From an uncultured Cellvibrionales bacterium (GTDB lineage Bacteria > Pseudomonadota > Gammaproteobacteria > Pseudomonadales > GM7GCV1), in the NCBI GenBank assembly GCA_913063225.1, contig CAJXYP010000009.1:1-64000 (forward strand): 64,000 nucleotides of DNA, given 5' to 3'. Numbering within the stretch: the first letter of the stretch is position 1; each line of letters opens with the position of its first letter. The notes beneath the pieces were generated by a model. It was not told the DNA's origin. It ran no database searches and saw only the letters and a list, made by a program, of their open reading frames with translations. The translations under genes were made by a program, and so were the position numbers. Below are positions 34,888-44,906 of the stretch, in pieces.

Positions 34888-35021
34888 ATATGATGTTTAA
34901 CTATTTTTAGACATTTTTCTTTACATCCGCAAAATCCCCATGCATTAATAAAAAAGGAAATCACTTTTATATACCTCAGAAAAAATTGAGGCCAACCTCT
35001 AATAAGGCTGTATCTATATTT

Positions 35022-37646
35022 ATGAGCAAATCGCTCGTTATTGTCGAATCACCGGCAAAAGCTAAAACAATTAATAAGTATCTCGGTGACGACTTTGTCG
35101 TTAAATCTAGTGTAGGTCATATTCGAGATTTGCCGACTGGCGGATCTAGTTCGACTACCACTCCAGCGCAACGTGCCAAAGAAGCGGCCAAAACCCGCAA
35201 GCTATCGCCACAGAAAAAGGCAATACATAAAATCAAGAAAGCGCGGGAGCAGTTAGTAAGGCGCATGGGTGTAGACCCGGATCACGACTGGGCAGCCCGT
35301 TACGAAATACTGCCGGGTAAAGAGAAAGTAGTATCTGACCTTCGCAAGGCGGCCGAAGGTGCACCTACTATCTACCTAGCGACGGATTTGGATCGCGAGG
35401 GAGAGGCCATTGCTTGGCATTTGCGCGAAGCTATTGGCGGTGATGACGCTAGGTATCGTCGCGTTGTCTTTAATGAAATTACCAAAAAAGCAATTGATGA
35501 AGCTTTTTTAAAGCCCGGCGAACTCAATATTGATCGTGTAAACGCTCAGCAAGCGCGCCGGTTTTTGGATAGAGTTGTTGGTTTTATGCTTTCTCCTCTT
35601 TTGTGGAAGAAAGTAGCTCGCGGCTTATCCGCTGGCCGGGTGCAGTCCGTAGCTGTAAAGCTAATCGTCGATCGCGAAAAAGAAATTCGTGCCTTTATAC
35701 CCGACGAATATTGGACCCTGCACGCTGATCTTCTAGCTCAAATTGCTGATGAAGCCCTCCGCTTTGAAGTGGTTCAGAAAGACGGCAAAAAATTCCGCCC
35801 GGTTTCCGAAAGCGAAACGCAGCTATCGGTGGATATGCTCGCCGGACAATCCTTCAAAATTACCAACCGGGAAGATAAGCCCTCTTCATCGAAACCTTCA
35901 GCGCCCTTTATAACCTCTACGCTCCAGCAAGCTGCGAGTACTAGACTGGGATACAGCGTTAAGAAAACTATGACGATGGCACAGCGGCTATATGAAGCTG
36001 GGCACATTACCTATATGCGAACGGATTCGACCTTTTTGGGTGCGGATTCTGTTGCCGAGTGTCGTCAACTGATAGAGAAAGATTTCGGGTCAGACTACTT
36101 GCCCGATGAGCCTATGCGATATTCCAGTCGAGATGGCGCTCAGGAGGCTCACGAGGCGATTCGACCCAGTCAGCCTAGCCGGTATGCCGCCACCCTGATT
36201 GAGATGGAAACAGACGCACGCAGGCTCTATGAATTAATTTGGCAGCAATTTGTTGCTTGCCAGATGGTTCCCGCTGAATTTTTAGTGACTCGTGTGGAAG
36301 TAGAAATCGCCGGTCACAAACTACGTATCAATGGTCGGGTGGTTAAATTCGCCGGTTACCACAAAGTGCTGCCACCAGCCGGTAGTAAAGAAGAAGACAG
36401 AAGCCTTCCGGATATGCAGATCGGGCAAATATTAAACCTTGAAAAACTTGATCCGGTTCAACATTTCACCAAACCACCGGCTCGTTTTAGTGAAGCCGCT
36501 TTGGTTAAAGAACTTGAAAAGTGCGGCATTGGCCGACCTTCAACCTATGCCAGCATTATTTCTACTATCCAGGATCGCGGTTACGTCCGATTGGATAAGC
36601 GTCGTTTTTACGCTGAGAAGATGGGCGAGATTGTTTCTGAACGGCTAACCGAAAACTTTGCCGATCTTATGGACTATTCCTTCACCGCTCGCATGGAACA
36701 GTCCCTAGATAAGATCGCTGAAGGTGAGCTCGATTGGAAACAAACCCTAAGCGTTTTTTATAAGGGCTTTGCTAAGCAGTTAGAGCAGGCAGATGCAGAT
36801 ATGCGTCTAAACGAAGCTACGGATACAGATATAGCTTGCGATAATTGCGGTCGCCATATGATGGTTCGCACGGGCACTACCGGTGTATTCCTTGGTTGTT
36901 CAGGTTATGCGTTGCCGCCAGCCGAGCGCTGTAAAAAGACCATGAATTTGGCTCCAGGTGACGAGGCCGTAGAAGCTGATGCGGATGACGAAGCTGAATC
37001 CCGCCAACTGAAAGACAAGCACCGCTGTAGCAAATGCAATACTGCTATGGATAGTTATCTGGTCGACGAAACTCGAAAACTACATGTCTGTGGTAACAAT
37101 CCCGACTGCGATGGTTTTGAAGTGGAAACCGGAACATTCAAAATTAAAGGCTACGAAGGCCCCAGCCTTGACTGTGACAAATGTGGTCACGAGATGCAGC
37201 TCAAAACCGGGCGTTTTGGCAAGTACTTTGGTTGCACCAGCGAAGACTGTAAAAATACCCGTAAGTTATTGCGTAGTGGGCAAGCCGCGCCTCCCAAAAT
37301 GGACCCTGTACCCATGCCGGAACTGCGCTGCGACAAAGTCGATGATCACTACTTACTGCGAGACGGAGCAAGTGGATTGTTTTTGGCCGCAAGCCAATAT
37401 CCTCGGCATCGAGAGACTCGGGCTCCATTGCTTAAAGAACTGCTGGCCCATCGCGAAGAAGTGGACCCAAAATATGAATACCTGATGAGCGCTCCTCAGG
37501 TTGCACCGGACAATAACGAAGTAGTTATTCGCTTTGATAAAAAGGTAGGCCAGTCATATGTTCGCGGTGAAAAAGCGGGTAAAGCCGCTGCCTGGAGAGC
37601 TGACTATATCGACAACAAGTGGGTCGAAAAAAAGAGTGGTAAATAA
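35022..37646 (+). CDS. topA: DNA topoisomerase I
   Basis: About 874 aa, standard length. It relaxes negatively supercoiled DNA. Toprim motif at the N-terminus ([19 protein letters not shown], and [17 protein letters not shown]), then the catalytic region [12 protein letters not shown] with the active tyrosine, EAHEAIRP and [13 protein letters not shown]. Three C-terminal zinc-ribbon modules follow, with cysteine sets [17 protein letters not shown] and [11 protein letters not shown] 35022 begins MSKSLVIVE; a TTG at 34986 is in frame but lies before the family start. The next gene overlaps its end by 11 bases. Confidence 0.96.
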   Translation: MSKSLVIVESPAKAKTINKYLGDDFVVKSSVGHIRDLPTGGSSSTTTPAQRAKEAAKTRKLSPQKKAIHKIKKAREQLVRRMGVDPDHDWAARYEILPGKEKVVSDLRKAAEGAPTIYLATDLDREGEAIAWHLREAIGGDDARYRRVVFNEITKKAIDEAFLKPGELNIDRVNAQQARRFLDRVVGFMLSPLLWKKVARGLSAGRVQSVAVKLIVDREKEIRAFIPDEYWTLHADLLAQIADEALRFEVVQKDGKKFRPVSESETQLSVDMLAGQSFKITNREDKPSSSKPSAPFITSTLQQAASTRLGYSVKKTMTMAQRLYEAGHITYMRTDSTFLGADSVAECRQLIEKDFGSDYLPDEPMRYSSRDGAQEAHEAIRPSQPSRYAATLIEMETDARRLYELIWQQFVACQMVPAEFLVTRVEVEIAGHKLRINGRVVKFAGYHKVLPPAGSKEEDRSLPDMQIGQILNLEKLDPVQHFTKPPARFSEAALVKELEKCGIGRPSTYASIISTIQDRGYVRLDKRRFYAEKMGEIVSERLTENFADLMDYSFTARMEQSLDKIAEGELDWKQTLSVFYKGFAKQLEQADADMRLNEATDTDIACDNCGRHMMVRTGTTGVFLGCSGYALPPAERCKKTMNLAPGDEAVEADADDEAESRQLKDKHRCSKCNTAMDSYLVDETRKLHVCGNNPDCDGFEVETGTFKIKGYEGPSLDCDKCGHEMQLKTGRFGKYFGCTSEDCKNTRKLLRSGQAAPPKMDPVPMPELRCDKVDDHYLLRDGASGLFLAASQYPRHRETRAPLLKELLAHREEVDPKYEYLMSAPQVAPDNNEVVIRFDKKVGQSYVRGEKAGKAAAWRADYIDNKWVEKKSGK

Positions 37647-38142
37647 CTCTTTTCGCAGCCTGGTGAATGCGCATTTGCGCAAGGCAACCGCGCTGTTAGA
37701 GCACTGCAAACTGATACAGCAGGAACAGGGTTCTCGATTGACACAGGATGCATTAGTTGAGAGCAGCTTATTCCAGCTACACCTGACGCTTATGAATTTT
37801 CTGCGAGAGATTGCAGAAAATTATCAGGTCGGCAAGGCCGAGAATATTTTTTGTACCGCTGATCTTGCCGCTGCGTTGCAGCAAATCGACAAACAGCCTG
37901 CAGAACTTACTGAGATACAAACCTCGGAACAGGAAGGCTGGTTGTCAGAGCTAAAGGCTGCCTATACGGCAGTTATTTCTGGTGAGTCTTCTAACAAGAG
38001 TTCCGCAGCGATTCAGCCCGCGGGAATGATCCAAACAAAACAGCTTGGCAATGAAACGTTAAATATTACGAGAGCCGAAGACTGGCTAAACAAAACAAGG
38101 GAACTCATCGAACGTCAGCGAGAGATGATGGTGGAATGCTGA
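37636..38142 (+). CDS. DUF6586-like protein next to topA
   Basis: About 168 aa, all-helical, soluble. Starts at GTG 37636, overlapping topA by 11 bases. The pattern [19 protein letters not shown] near the N-terminus and [19 protein letters not shown] resembles the family found directly after topA and before lexA in Pseudomonas-like genomes (DUF6586). The C-terminal [20 protein letters not shown] is helical. Function is unknown; the conserved position suggests a link to topA or lexA. Only one base separates its stop from the next gene. Confidence 0.7.
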   Translation: MVNNSFRSLVNAHLRKATALLEHCKLIQQEQGSRLTQDALVESSLFQLHLTLMNFLREIAENYQVGKAENIFCTADLAAALQQIDKQPAELTEIQTSEQEGWLSELKAAYTAVISGESSNKSSAAIQPAGMIQTKQLGNETLNITRAEDWLNKTRELIERQREMMVEC

Positions 38143-38143
38143 T

Positions 38144-38395
38144 ATGACAGAAATTTACGAAATTATTGAAACCTCTGAAGGCGAATATTCCCTGCGCAGA
38201 GAAGATACCAATGAAACGCCTTTGGTAACCATTAGCTTCTCTTCGGAGGCACAGAAATTTCTAAATGATGGTACTGGCGAGATTGCCAAAACCATGATTG
38301 AAGCGGGTATTCGCCAGGTTAAAGCTATGATGGAGCAGGGTATGGAAAGCGATGATTCAGAAAAGAAACAGGAACTAAAGCCAATAGTACATTAG
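38144..38395 (+). CDS. Small conserved protein between topA-linked gene and lexA
   Basis: 83 aa, acidic, no signal or membrane segment. Alternating beta-strand-like MTEIYEIIETSEGEYSLRRE and a helix (IAKTMIEAGIRQVKAMMEQG). It starts one base after the preceding gene's stop, so translation is likely coupled. It is convergent with lexA with 10 bp between. I do not recognise a function. Confidence 0.7.
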   Translation: MTEIYEIIETSEGEYSLRREDTNETPLVTISFSSEAQKFLNDGTGEIAKTMIEAGIRQVKAMMEQGMESDDSEKKQELKPIVH

Positions 38396-38405
38396 AGTTT
38401 CCCGC

Positions 38406-39011
38406 TCAGCACTGTCGTATAACCCCAACAGCGCGACCTTCAACGTTTACTTCAACATCACCAGAATGCAATTCGATAGGATCGTAATCGTCGTTCTCGG
38501 CAATTAGTTGAATATGGTCTGGTCCAATTCGATTCCAACGCTTAAGCGTCACATCTTCATTGATGCGAACCACAACAATATCGCCTTGGTTTGCGATAGG
38601 GGTTTTATTCACGGCAACCAAATCGCCATCGTGAATGCCGATATTGATCATACTGTCACCCTGTACGCGCAATAAATAATCCGGAGCAGGGTGGAATAGG
38701 TTCGGGTCTAGATTTATTCTTTTTTCTACGTTTTCCACTGCTAGCACCGGAGAACCCGCCGCTACACGTCCAATAACAGCGAGACCATCGTTGGCCGCTT
38801 CCGCCGGCAATCGAATGCCACGGGAAGTTCCCGGGATTAGTTCAATAGCACCTTTGCGCGCCAACGCTTTTAAATGATCTTCAGCTGCATTGGCAGAACG
38901 AAAGCCGAGGGCTTTTGCAATATCGGCCCTGGTTGGAGGCATGCCTGATTCGATAATGTATTCGCGAATATAAGCGAGAACTTCAGATTGACGAGCAGTT
39001 AAATTTTTCAT
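38406..39011 (-). CDS. lexA: LexA repressor of the SOS response
   Basis: 201 aa. LexA binds SOS operators and self-cleaves when RecA filaments form. The N-terminus has the winged helix MKNLTARQSEVLAYIREYI and GFRSANAAEDHLKALARKG; the cleavage site AAGSP, catalytic serine in QGDSMINIGIHDGD and lysine in DVTLKRW are present. An SOS box lies at 39014-39029, two bases upstream of the start codon. There is no room for a Shine-Dalgarno site if that box contains the promoter, so the mRNA may be leaderless. Confidence 0.96.
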   Translation of the reverse strand: MKNLTARQSEVLAYIREYIIESGMPPTRADIAKALGFRSANAAEDHLKALARKGAIELIPGTSRGIRLPAEAANDGLAVIGRVAAGSPVLAVENVEKRINLDPNLFHPAPDYLLRVQGDSMINIGIHDGDLVAVNKTPIANQGDIVVVRINEDVTLKRWNRIGPDHIQLIAENDDYDPIELHSGDVEVNVEGRAVGVIRQC

Positions 39012-39013
39012 GA

Positions 39014-39029
39014 CTGTGATTATATACAG
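39014..39029 (-). promoter_or_regulatory. SOS box (LexA operator) of lexA
   Basis: CTGT-N8-ACAG matches the gammaproteobacterial LexA consensus exactly. On the minus strand it includes a perfect TATAAT (39024-39019), seven bases before the ATG. It therefore serves as operator and probable -10 box. Confidence 0.92.
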
Positions 39030-39056
39030 TATTCCATGAAAAACGATAGCGCTATT

Positions 39057-40421
39057 TTAGTCTTGCTCTAAAACCTGCTGACTCTCGAGACGGTCCAGCA
39101 TTTTGTTAACTAGCCAGAAAGCAAAAACAGCCGCAATAACATTGCCGAGAACTGATCCTGCGAATAGACCTGGGATATCTGCCAGCAATCCGCCAATATA
39201 GGCGCAGGGTAAAACCAATAGAAACAGTCTAACCAGGCTGACTATTAAGGTTTTACTCGATTCGTGTGCGGCATTAAACGCAGTGGCGATAACAATCACA
39301 ATCGCATAAAAAGCGGCGCCCGCCGGCATAATTAGCAAATACTGCTTAGCCACAAGCAGTACGTCCGGGTCTGCGCTAAATATTCTACTTACCAAAGGCG
39401 CGCTTATGGCCAAGACCAGATAGCCTACAAACTGAACCAGTAGGACAAATTTCAAACTGAGGTTTAGTGCTTCACGGGCTCGAGTCACATTTCCGGCGCC
39501 AATGTTTTGCGCCATAAAGGGCGACAAAGTAGAGGTCATCGCAAAGGCAAGTATCATCGCGAATGCTTCAATACGACCACCGGCGCCGAAACCGGCGACC
39601 GCGGTCTCGCCGTAACGTGCGACCAGGGCAGTAAGAAACAATATGGTGATTGGCGTAAGCATATTTGCCAGAGAGATTGGCGAGCCAATGCGAATTACCT
39701 TGCCCCAGGTGTCCTTAACTTCTTTGGCTGTTGGCGGTTTAAATGTTAGTAGTTTTTCGCGATGGCCCAACAACCATAGAGCTATTACAAAGCCAATGGC
39801 CCAAGAGATAGCTGATGCGTATGCAGCTCCAGCTACGCCTAATTCCGGAAATGGCCCGATTCCAAAAATAAGAAAAGGATCTAGTATCGCGTTAACGACG
39901 CCGCTGCTCATCATCAGAATACTGGGCCACTTGGTATCACCCGTAGCGCGAATAGCCGCGTTGCCGGTCATGGGAATAACCAGCAAGCCTACGCTCAGGT
40001 ACCAAATAACCATGTATTCATGAATAAATGGCAGCGTATTTTCTGTCGCCCCAAGGGCGATGAATAGTGGGTCAATGGTTAGTACACCCAGGCCAGCAAC
40101 AATTACCACAATTAAGGTGCTAAACCACAGTGCATCGGTGCAAACGCGCTGAGCGGTTTGCATCTGCTGCCGTCCAATAACCTGAGCGAGAATTACCGAG
40201 GTGGCAATGCCCAGGCCAATAGACAGATTCATAATGGTGAAGGTGACAGGGAAGGTAAAACTTATCGCCGCCAGTTCATCGGTTCCCATCAGGCTGATAA
40301 AGAAAGTGTCTACCGCACCAAACATCATCATGGAGAAGATGGCCAAAATCATAGGGCCGGTCATACGAACTAGAGTGTCTTTGATCGGGCCGTGCAAGAT
40401 ATCTTCTGATGTAACGCGCAT
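39057..40421 (-). CDS. MATE-family multidrug exporter
   Basis: 454 aa with 12 predicted membrane helices. The two halves each show the MATE repeat: ILAIFSMMMFGAVDTFFIS at the start and GGRIEAFAMILAFAMTSTLSPF in the second half. MATE pumps use sodium or proton gradients to expel cationic drugs. Its start codon is only seven bases from an inserted inverted-repeat element (40429-40690), so its ribosome-binding region and promoter probably come from that element or were disrupted by it. Substrate unknown. Confidence 0.9.
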   Translation of the reverse strand: MRVTSEDILHGPIKDTLVRMTGPMILAIFSMMMFGAVDTFFISLMGTDELAAISFTFPVTFTIMNLSIGLGIATSVILAQVIGRQQMQTAQRVCTDALWFSTLIVVIVAGLGVLTIDPLFIALGATENTLPFIHEYMVIWYLSVGLLVIPMTGNAAIRATGDTKWPSILMMSSGVVNAILDPFLIFGIGPFPELGVAGAAYASAISWAIGFVIALWLLGHREKLLTFKPPTAKEVKDTWGKVIRIGSPISLANMLTPITILFLTALVARYGETAVAGFGAGGRIEAFAMILAFAMTSTLSPFMAQNIGAGNVTRAREALNLSLKFVLLVQFVGYLVLAISAPLVSRIFSADPDVLLVAKQYLLIMPAGAAFYAIVIVIATAFNAAHESSKTLIVSLVRLFLLVLPCAYIGGLLADIPGLFAGSVLGNVIAAVFAFWLVNKMLDRLESQQVLEQD

Positions 40422-40428
40422 GTTTAGA

Positions 40429-40690
40429 GCCTGTTAGTACTTATTGAATAACCACTGCTGGAGGTCATTTTTTTACCCAGCGAGGCAGAAGAAGCGCGAT
40501 GTATTGAATATACTTGAGCGACTAATAACGGTGCTGGGTGAAAAATGGCTCCAGCCCTTCGGGTAGCGGCTAAAAAAGCACCACTCCGTGTTAATCGTCG
40601 CTTATTTGGAACTACCAAACTGCTTTCCTCTCGCCGTGATTGGCGCTTTTTTAGTCACTACAGTGACTATTCAATAAGGCCTAACAGGCC
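40429..40690. mobile_element. MITE-like inverted-repeat element (non-autonomous)
   Basis: About 262 bp. Left end GCCTGTTAG-TA-CTTATTGAATA and right end (reverse complement) GCCTGTTAG-GC-CTTATTGAATA match over 29 bases with five mismatches. A nested inverted repeat pairs CATTTTTTTACCCAGC (40466-40481) with GCTGGGTGAAAAATG (40533-40547). Contains only a shadow 64-codon frame on the minus strand with no recognised domain. It lies between the MATE gene and trmH, ending 116 bp before trmH. No target duplication is obvious. Confidence 0.7.
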
Positions 40691-40805
40691 CTGCTTTATT
40701 ATTGCTGAGAAGATTAGATTTTGAATCGATCGAAACTAAGGCGATTTCCCCAGTAATTCCGGAACCGGTTTACAATCTCGCCCGAGCAAATTTAACCGCA
40801 CAGAC

Positions 40806-41459
40806 ATGACGCCAGAAAGATACCACAAAATTCGCCAGACACTGGAGCTACGACAGCCCGACTTAACACTTCTTACGGATCAGGTGGAGAAAGGCAACAA
40901 TATAGCTGCCATGCGCAGAAGCTGTGATGCCTTTGCTGTGGGTGAGATGCACGCCGTGGTGGCCGAAGATTATCTCCCTCGGCGACATGCGGGCATTACT
41001 GCCGGCACACACAAGCGGGTGCGACTATTTCACCACAAGACTCTGCAGCAGCCTATTACCGAATTGCGAGCTCGCGGCATGAGAATAGTAGCGACGGATT
41101 TGAGTGATCAGGCGGTGGACTATCAGGAATACGATTTCACCCAACCAACGGCGATTCTGATGGGCTCGGAACTATTTGGCGTAAGTGACGAGGCACGCCA
41201 ATTCGCCGACGATTTTATTCATATTCCCATGCGTGGTTTAGTGGAATCGCTAAATGTTTCTGTGGCGTTTGCCCTGATCCTTTCGGAAGCCTGCCGGCAG
41301 AGACAAAAAGCGGGTATGTTTGATAGTCCCAGATTGACCAAACAAGAAATTGATCAACTGGCATTCGAGTGGGGTTACCCCAGACTAAAGACCCACTATC
41401 AGGGTAAAGGTTTGCCCTATCCTGAACTAGATGATGAAGGGCAAATTATTACACAGTAG
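40806..41459 (+). CDS. trmH: tRNA (guanosine-2'-O-)-methyltransferase TrmH (SpoU family)
   Basis: 217 aa. SpoU-family knot motifs: VEKGNNIAAMRRSCDAFAVG near the start, TAILMGSELFGVSDEARQFA and FIHIPMRGLVESLNVSVAFA near the end, where SAM binds in a trefoil knot. E. coli TrmH methylates the ribose of G18 in tRNA. Length and MTPERYHKIRQTLELRQPDL fit TrmH and not RlmB. The ATG at 40806 is close to a CGCACAGAC leader; no strong ribosome site is seen. Confidence 0.92.
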   Translation: MTPERYHKIRQTLELRQPDLTLLTDQVEKGNNIAAMRRSCDAFAVGEMHAVVAEDYLPRRHAGITAGTHKRVRLFHHKTLQQPITELRARGMRIVATDLSDQAVDYQEYDFTQPTAILMGSELFGVSDEARQFADDFIHIPMRGLVESLNVSVAFALILSEACRQRQKAGMFDSPRLTKQEIDQLAFEWGYPRLKTHYQGKGLPYPELDDEGQIITQ

Positions 41460-41480
41460 ACTAGATCAGCGCGGTGCTAC

Positions 41481-42464
41481 TTAGTTAGAAACTAACCTCA
41501 TACTTAAGTCGGCATCTCTTATCGCAGTAGTTGATCCATCAGCCTGCTGGATTTGTAAAACGCCCTGGTCATCTACGCCTCCGCAAGTGCCGCGAATTTC
41601 ATCGGTAGTTTGGCTGAATAGCCTAACTTCTTCGCCTATATATAAACCGCGTGAATTCCAGGCCTCTTTGAAGGGCCCGAATCCCTGTTTTTCAAATTGC
41701 GGTAACAGGTCGATAAAGCCTTCGGTAATAAGCGCTGCCAGCTGATTGCGATCAACGGTATGCCCTAGCGCTTGAAGGTCGATCCAATCCTGATCTATAG
41801 CAGCCCTTTCATTCTCCAAAATATGATGATTGATGCCTACTCCGACGACTAAATCGCAAGCGCCACTGGCCTCTCCTTTAGCGGATACCAGCAGGCCACC
41901 AAGTTTTTTGTTGTTTAGGTAAATATCGTTTGGCCACTTAATTTTTACATGGGCAACGCCGCATATTTCCAATGCCTCAGCAACTACCAAACCCGACAAT
42001 AAACTGACTGCAGATAATGAACTTGGCCAGTTGGAAAAGCGCCAAGCCAGAGAAAACATAAGGTTCCGATAGGCCGTACTGTGCCACTGGCGTTCGCGGC
42101 GTCCACGTCCGGCAAGCTGTGCCTCGGATACACAGACAACCGCTTGGTCCTGATGGAATTCCTGATCCAAAAGCCACTGATTTGTGGACTCGATTTGTTG
42201 ATGGATGTGGATCTTCACCAACTGATCAAGGTGCTTTTCATCGATGTAAGCTTCGATGGATTGGCGATTGAGGAGAATTACTCCTTCATCCAATCGATAT
42301 CCCTTTCCGGCCACAGAGATTAGCGGAAGACCTTTTTCTCGAAGGCTAGCCATATGTTTAGAAACAGCAACTCTGGAAATACCGAGTTCTTGGCCGAGCT
42401 TGTCGCCCCCATGGAATCCTGGGGTGCTCAATTGTTTGAGCAGGAATTTTTCTGTATCGGACAT
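41481..42464 (-). CDS. birA: Bifunctional biotin-protein ligase and biotin operon repressor BirA
   Basis: 327 aa, the bifunctional size. The N-terminal winged helix GFHGGDKLGQELGISRVAVS with KHMASLREKGLP binds DNA. The catalytic domain has the biotin/AMP loop AGRGRRERQWHS and MFSLAWRF, KIKWPNDIYLNNKKLGGLLV and VVGVGINHH. Biotinyl-AMP turns BirA into the repressor of the bio operon and lets it attach biotin to carrier domains, such as the carboxylase at 49134. It is divergent from bioB, with an operator in the shared region. No other ligase is seen in this window. Confidence 0.95.
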   Translation of the reverse strand: MSDTEKFLLKQLSTPGFHGGDKLGQELGISRVAVSKHMASLREKGLPLISVAGKGYRLDEGVILLNRQSIEAYIDEKHLDQLVKIHIHQQIESTNQWLLDQEFHQDQAVVCVSEAQLAGRGRRERQWHSTAYRNLMFSLAWRFSNWPSSLSAVSLLSGLVVAEALEICGVAHVKIKWPNDIYLNNKKLGGLLVSAKGEASGACDLVVGVGINHHILENERAAIDQDWIDLQALGHTVDRNQLAALITEGFIDLLPQFEKQGFGPFKEAWNSRGLYIGEEVRLFSQTTDEIRGTCGGVDDQGVLQIQQADGSTTAIRDADLSMRLVSN

Positions 42465-42575
42465 TTAGTTTTTTTGGCTTGGCCATGGAGTTAGTGGGTT
42501 GCAGCCTAGCGTGGATTGTGATGATTTTGTGAGTTTTCTTGGTTGGCTCATGCCTACGGCGGGTGTTGATTAACA

Positions 42576-42615
42576 CTTAACCATTTCCACTGCCGTGGCA
42601 GCGGAAATGGTTAAG
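42576..42615. repeat. REP-like palindrome in the birA-bioB intergenic region
   Basis: A near-perfect 40-base palindrome: left arm CTTAACCATTTCC-A-CTGCC, right arm GGCAG-C-GGAAATGGTTAAG, with a central GT(G). Its core CATTTCC-CTGCC recurs at 57303, 61050 and 61290, so it is one member of a repeat family. It lies about 80 bp upstream of the BirA operator. Confidence 0.7.
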
Positions 42616-42693
42616 TCGAGTGAATTACCATCAGTAAATTGAGAAACAAGTTACCCAAAAATTAGCGTCAACATGTGACGACAAAAAACAAGT

Positions 42694-42726
42694 CTGTTAA
42701 CCTATCGACCAAGTTTCGGTTAACAG
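42694..42726. promoter_or_regulatory. BirA operator of the bioBFHCD operon
   Basis: CTGTTAACC-N15-GGTTAACAG is an exact inverted repeat. It resembles the proteobacterial BirA consensus TTGTAAACC-N15/16-GGTTTACAA. It lies 10 bp upstream of the bioB ATG and presumably overlaps the promoter, so holo-BirA would shut off the operon when biotin is plentiful. Confidence 0.88.
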
Positions 42727-42736
42727 GTTACCTCCA

Positions 42737-43723
42737 ATGCCTTCGGCAAACCCGGTCCAATATATACAACCCATAAACCGCCATCAGTGGGGCCAGGCGG
42801 AAGTGGCTGATCTCTTCGCTCAACCCTTTATGGATCTGGTGTTTCAAGCGCAACAGGTACACCGCGAAAACTTTGAACCTAATCAGGTGCAATTGAGCAC
42901 TTTGATTAGTATTAAAACGGGAGCCTGCCCGGAAGATTGTGCCTATTGTCCGCAAAGCGCGCATTACGACACCGATCTGGAGAAAGAGAAGCTCCTACCC
43001 ATTGCCGAAATATTGGAAGCCGCACAGAAAGCGGTTGATGCGGGTGCTACCCGATTTTGCATGGGCGCTGCCTGGCGTAATCCTTCTGATAGAGAGCTCC
43101 CACAAGTTTTGGCTACTATTAGCGCGGTCAAGGAACTTGGTCTGGAAACCTGTGCCACGCTCGGCATGTTAAAACCTGAACAAGCGCATTTGCTTGCCGA
43201 AGCCGGTTTGGATTACTACAACCATAATCTGGATACCTCTGAGAAATATTACGATCAAATTATTACTACCCGTACTTATCAAAACCGCTTAGATACGCTT
43301 CAATCGGTTCGCGATGCAGGTATGAATGTGTGTGCCGGTGGTATTGTTGGCATGGGTGAAGATGAGTCAGATCGAATTGGTCTTCTGAGAACCTTAGCTA
43401 ACTTGCCAACCGCTCCGGAAAGCGTGCCGATCAATATGTTGGTGAAGGTACCCGGCACTCCACTAGAAGATGTGGCTGATCTAGACGACTTTGATTTTAT
43501 TCGAACCATCGCCGTTGCCAGAATTCTTATGCCGCAATCGTATGTTCGGCTTTCTGCCGGTCGCCACGAGATGAATGATCAAATGCAGGCGCTTTGCTTT
43601 ATGGCCGGCGCCAATTCGATTTTCTATGGTGAGGAACTGCTTACCACGGAGAACGCTAGCAGCGATCACGACCGGCAATTATTTGATCGTTTAGGAATTA
43701 GCGCCGAAAAGGCGCAGCGTTAA
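42737..43723 (+). CDS. bioB: Biotin synthase
   Basis: 328 aa. A radical-SAM enzyme that inserts sulfur into dethiobiotin. The 4Fe-4S motif [11 protein letters not shown] (C-x3-C-x2-C) is present, followed by [39 protein letters not shown] and AGGIVGMGE, and [19 protein letters not shown] for the second cluster. It starts the bioBFHCD operon 10 bp after the BirA operator. bioF follows after 10 bp. Confidence 0.96.
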   Translation: MPSANPVQYIQPINRHQWGQAEVADLFAQPFMDLVFQAQQVHRENFEPNQVQLSTLISIKTGACPEDCAYCPQSAHYDTDLEKEKLLPIAEILEAAQKAVDAGATRFCMGAAWRNPSDRELPQVLATISAVKELGLETCATLGMLKPEQAHLLAEAGLDYYNHNLDTSEKYYDQIITTRTYQNRLDTLQSVRDAGMNVCAGGIVGMGEDESDRIGLLRTLANLPTAPESVPINMLVKVPGTPLEDVADLDDFDFIRTIAVARILMPQSYVRLSAGRHEMNDQMQALCFMAGANSIFYGEELLTTENASSDHDRQLFDRLGISAEKAQR

Positions 43724-43733
43724 TCGCTCCCTA

Positions 43734-44906
43734 ATGAATTGGCACCAGCAGCTTTCTTTAAGTTTGGAGCAAGCCGAATCCGATCATCTGCGCAGGTCCA
43801 GAAACCTATTGGACGGGCCTCAGGGGCCGAAAGTTCAGATTGACGGAGCTGAGCTCAGCAACTTCTGTAGCAACGATTATCTAGGCTTTGCAAGCCACCC
43901 CAAGATTAAAAAGGCGGTTATAGATGCGGCCAAAGAGTGGGGCGTCGGAAGTGGTTCATCGCATCTGGTTTGCGGACATCAGGGTCTGACAGAAAGCTTT
44001 GAACAGGATTTTGCCGCCTTTGTTGGTGCTGAGTCTGCGTTGCTTTTCTCAACCGGCTATATGGCAAACTTTGCCGTTCTTAATAGTTTTGTTGATCGCG
44101 ACGCTCTGATTTTCCAAGACAAATTCAACCATGCATCCCTGATTGATGCTGGTCGCTTGAGCCGCGCGGGCTTTAACCGATACCAACATGGCGACATGAA
44201 TTACCTCGAGCAACAGCTCAAAGCAGCTGGCGAGAAACCGACTTTGGTGGCAACTGATGCGGTGTTTAGCATGGACGGAGATTTGGCTCCCCTTGAGCAG
44301 CTATCAGAGTTCTCTATGCGCTATGACGCACTAACTTATTTTGATGACGCTCATGGGTTTGGCGTACTTGGCAATCAGGGCAGGGGTAGTCTAAATTCCG
44401 TTGGCCTTGCTCCAACGGGGAATCGACTATTATTGGCCACTCTGGGCAAAGCGCTCGGCTCATTCGGCGCAGTAGTTGCGGGTGATAAGGTTTTTACCGA
44501 CACGCTAATTCAAAAAGCACGGCCCTATATTTACACAACCGCACTTCCGCCTACGGTAGTTGCCGCTAGCTCAGCGGCTTTGGGTCTAATGCAAGAAGAA
44601 GATTGGCGGTTCCAGCATCTGCATAGCCTAATAAAAATATTCCGGAATTCCGTTGCTACCTTAGGCTTACATCTAATGGACTCGCAAACGGCGATTCAGC
44701 CTATTTTGGTTGGCGACAATCAAGCTGCTTTAGATTGTTCCAACAAGCTTAAGGACCTGGGTTTTTTGGTAACCGCAATTCGCCCGCCAACGGTGCCGAA
44801 TGGCACCGCTAGACTGCGTATTACGCTTTCGGCGGCGCATACCGAGGCCGATGTAGCAAGTTTGGTAGAGGCTCTGAAACAGCTACAAAAGAGTGACTTA
44901 TTGTGA
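43734..44906 (+). CDS. bioF: 8-amino-7-oxononanoate synthase
   Basis: 390 aa, PLP-dependent. Condenses pimeloyl-ACP with alanine. Motifs include NFCSNDYLGFASHPKI, GSGSSHLVCGHQ, FSTGYMANFAVLN, YFDDAHGFGVLGNQGRGSL for the cofactor and LLLATLGKALGSFGAVVAG with the Schiff-base lysine. It overlaps bioH by four bases (ATGA-type). Confidence 0.95.
   Translation: MNWHQQLSLSLEQAESDHLRRSRNLLDGPQGPKVQIDGAELSNFCSNDYLGFASHPKIKKAVIDAAKEWGVGSGSSHLVCGHQGLTESFEQDFAAFVGAESALLFSTGYMANFAVLNSFVDRDALIFQDKFNHASLIDAGRLSRAGFNRYQHGDMNYLEQQLKAAGEKPTLVATDAVFSMDGDLAPLEQLSEFSMRYDALTYFDDAHGFGVLGNQGRGSLNSVGLAPTGNRLLLATLGKALGSFGAVVAGDKVFTDTLIQKARPYIYTTALPPTVVAASSAALGLMQEEDWRFQHLHSLIKIFRNSVATLGLHLMDSQTAIQPILVGDNQAALDCSNKLKDLGFLVTAIRPPTVPNGTARLRITLSAAHTEADVASLVEALKQLQKSDLL

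Noticed and set aside
40424..40618. 64-codon minus-strand frame in the 40.43 kb element
   Set aside because: Lies within a structured inverted-repeat element and overlaps its terminal arm; no domain or ribosome site. Best explained as non-coding.
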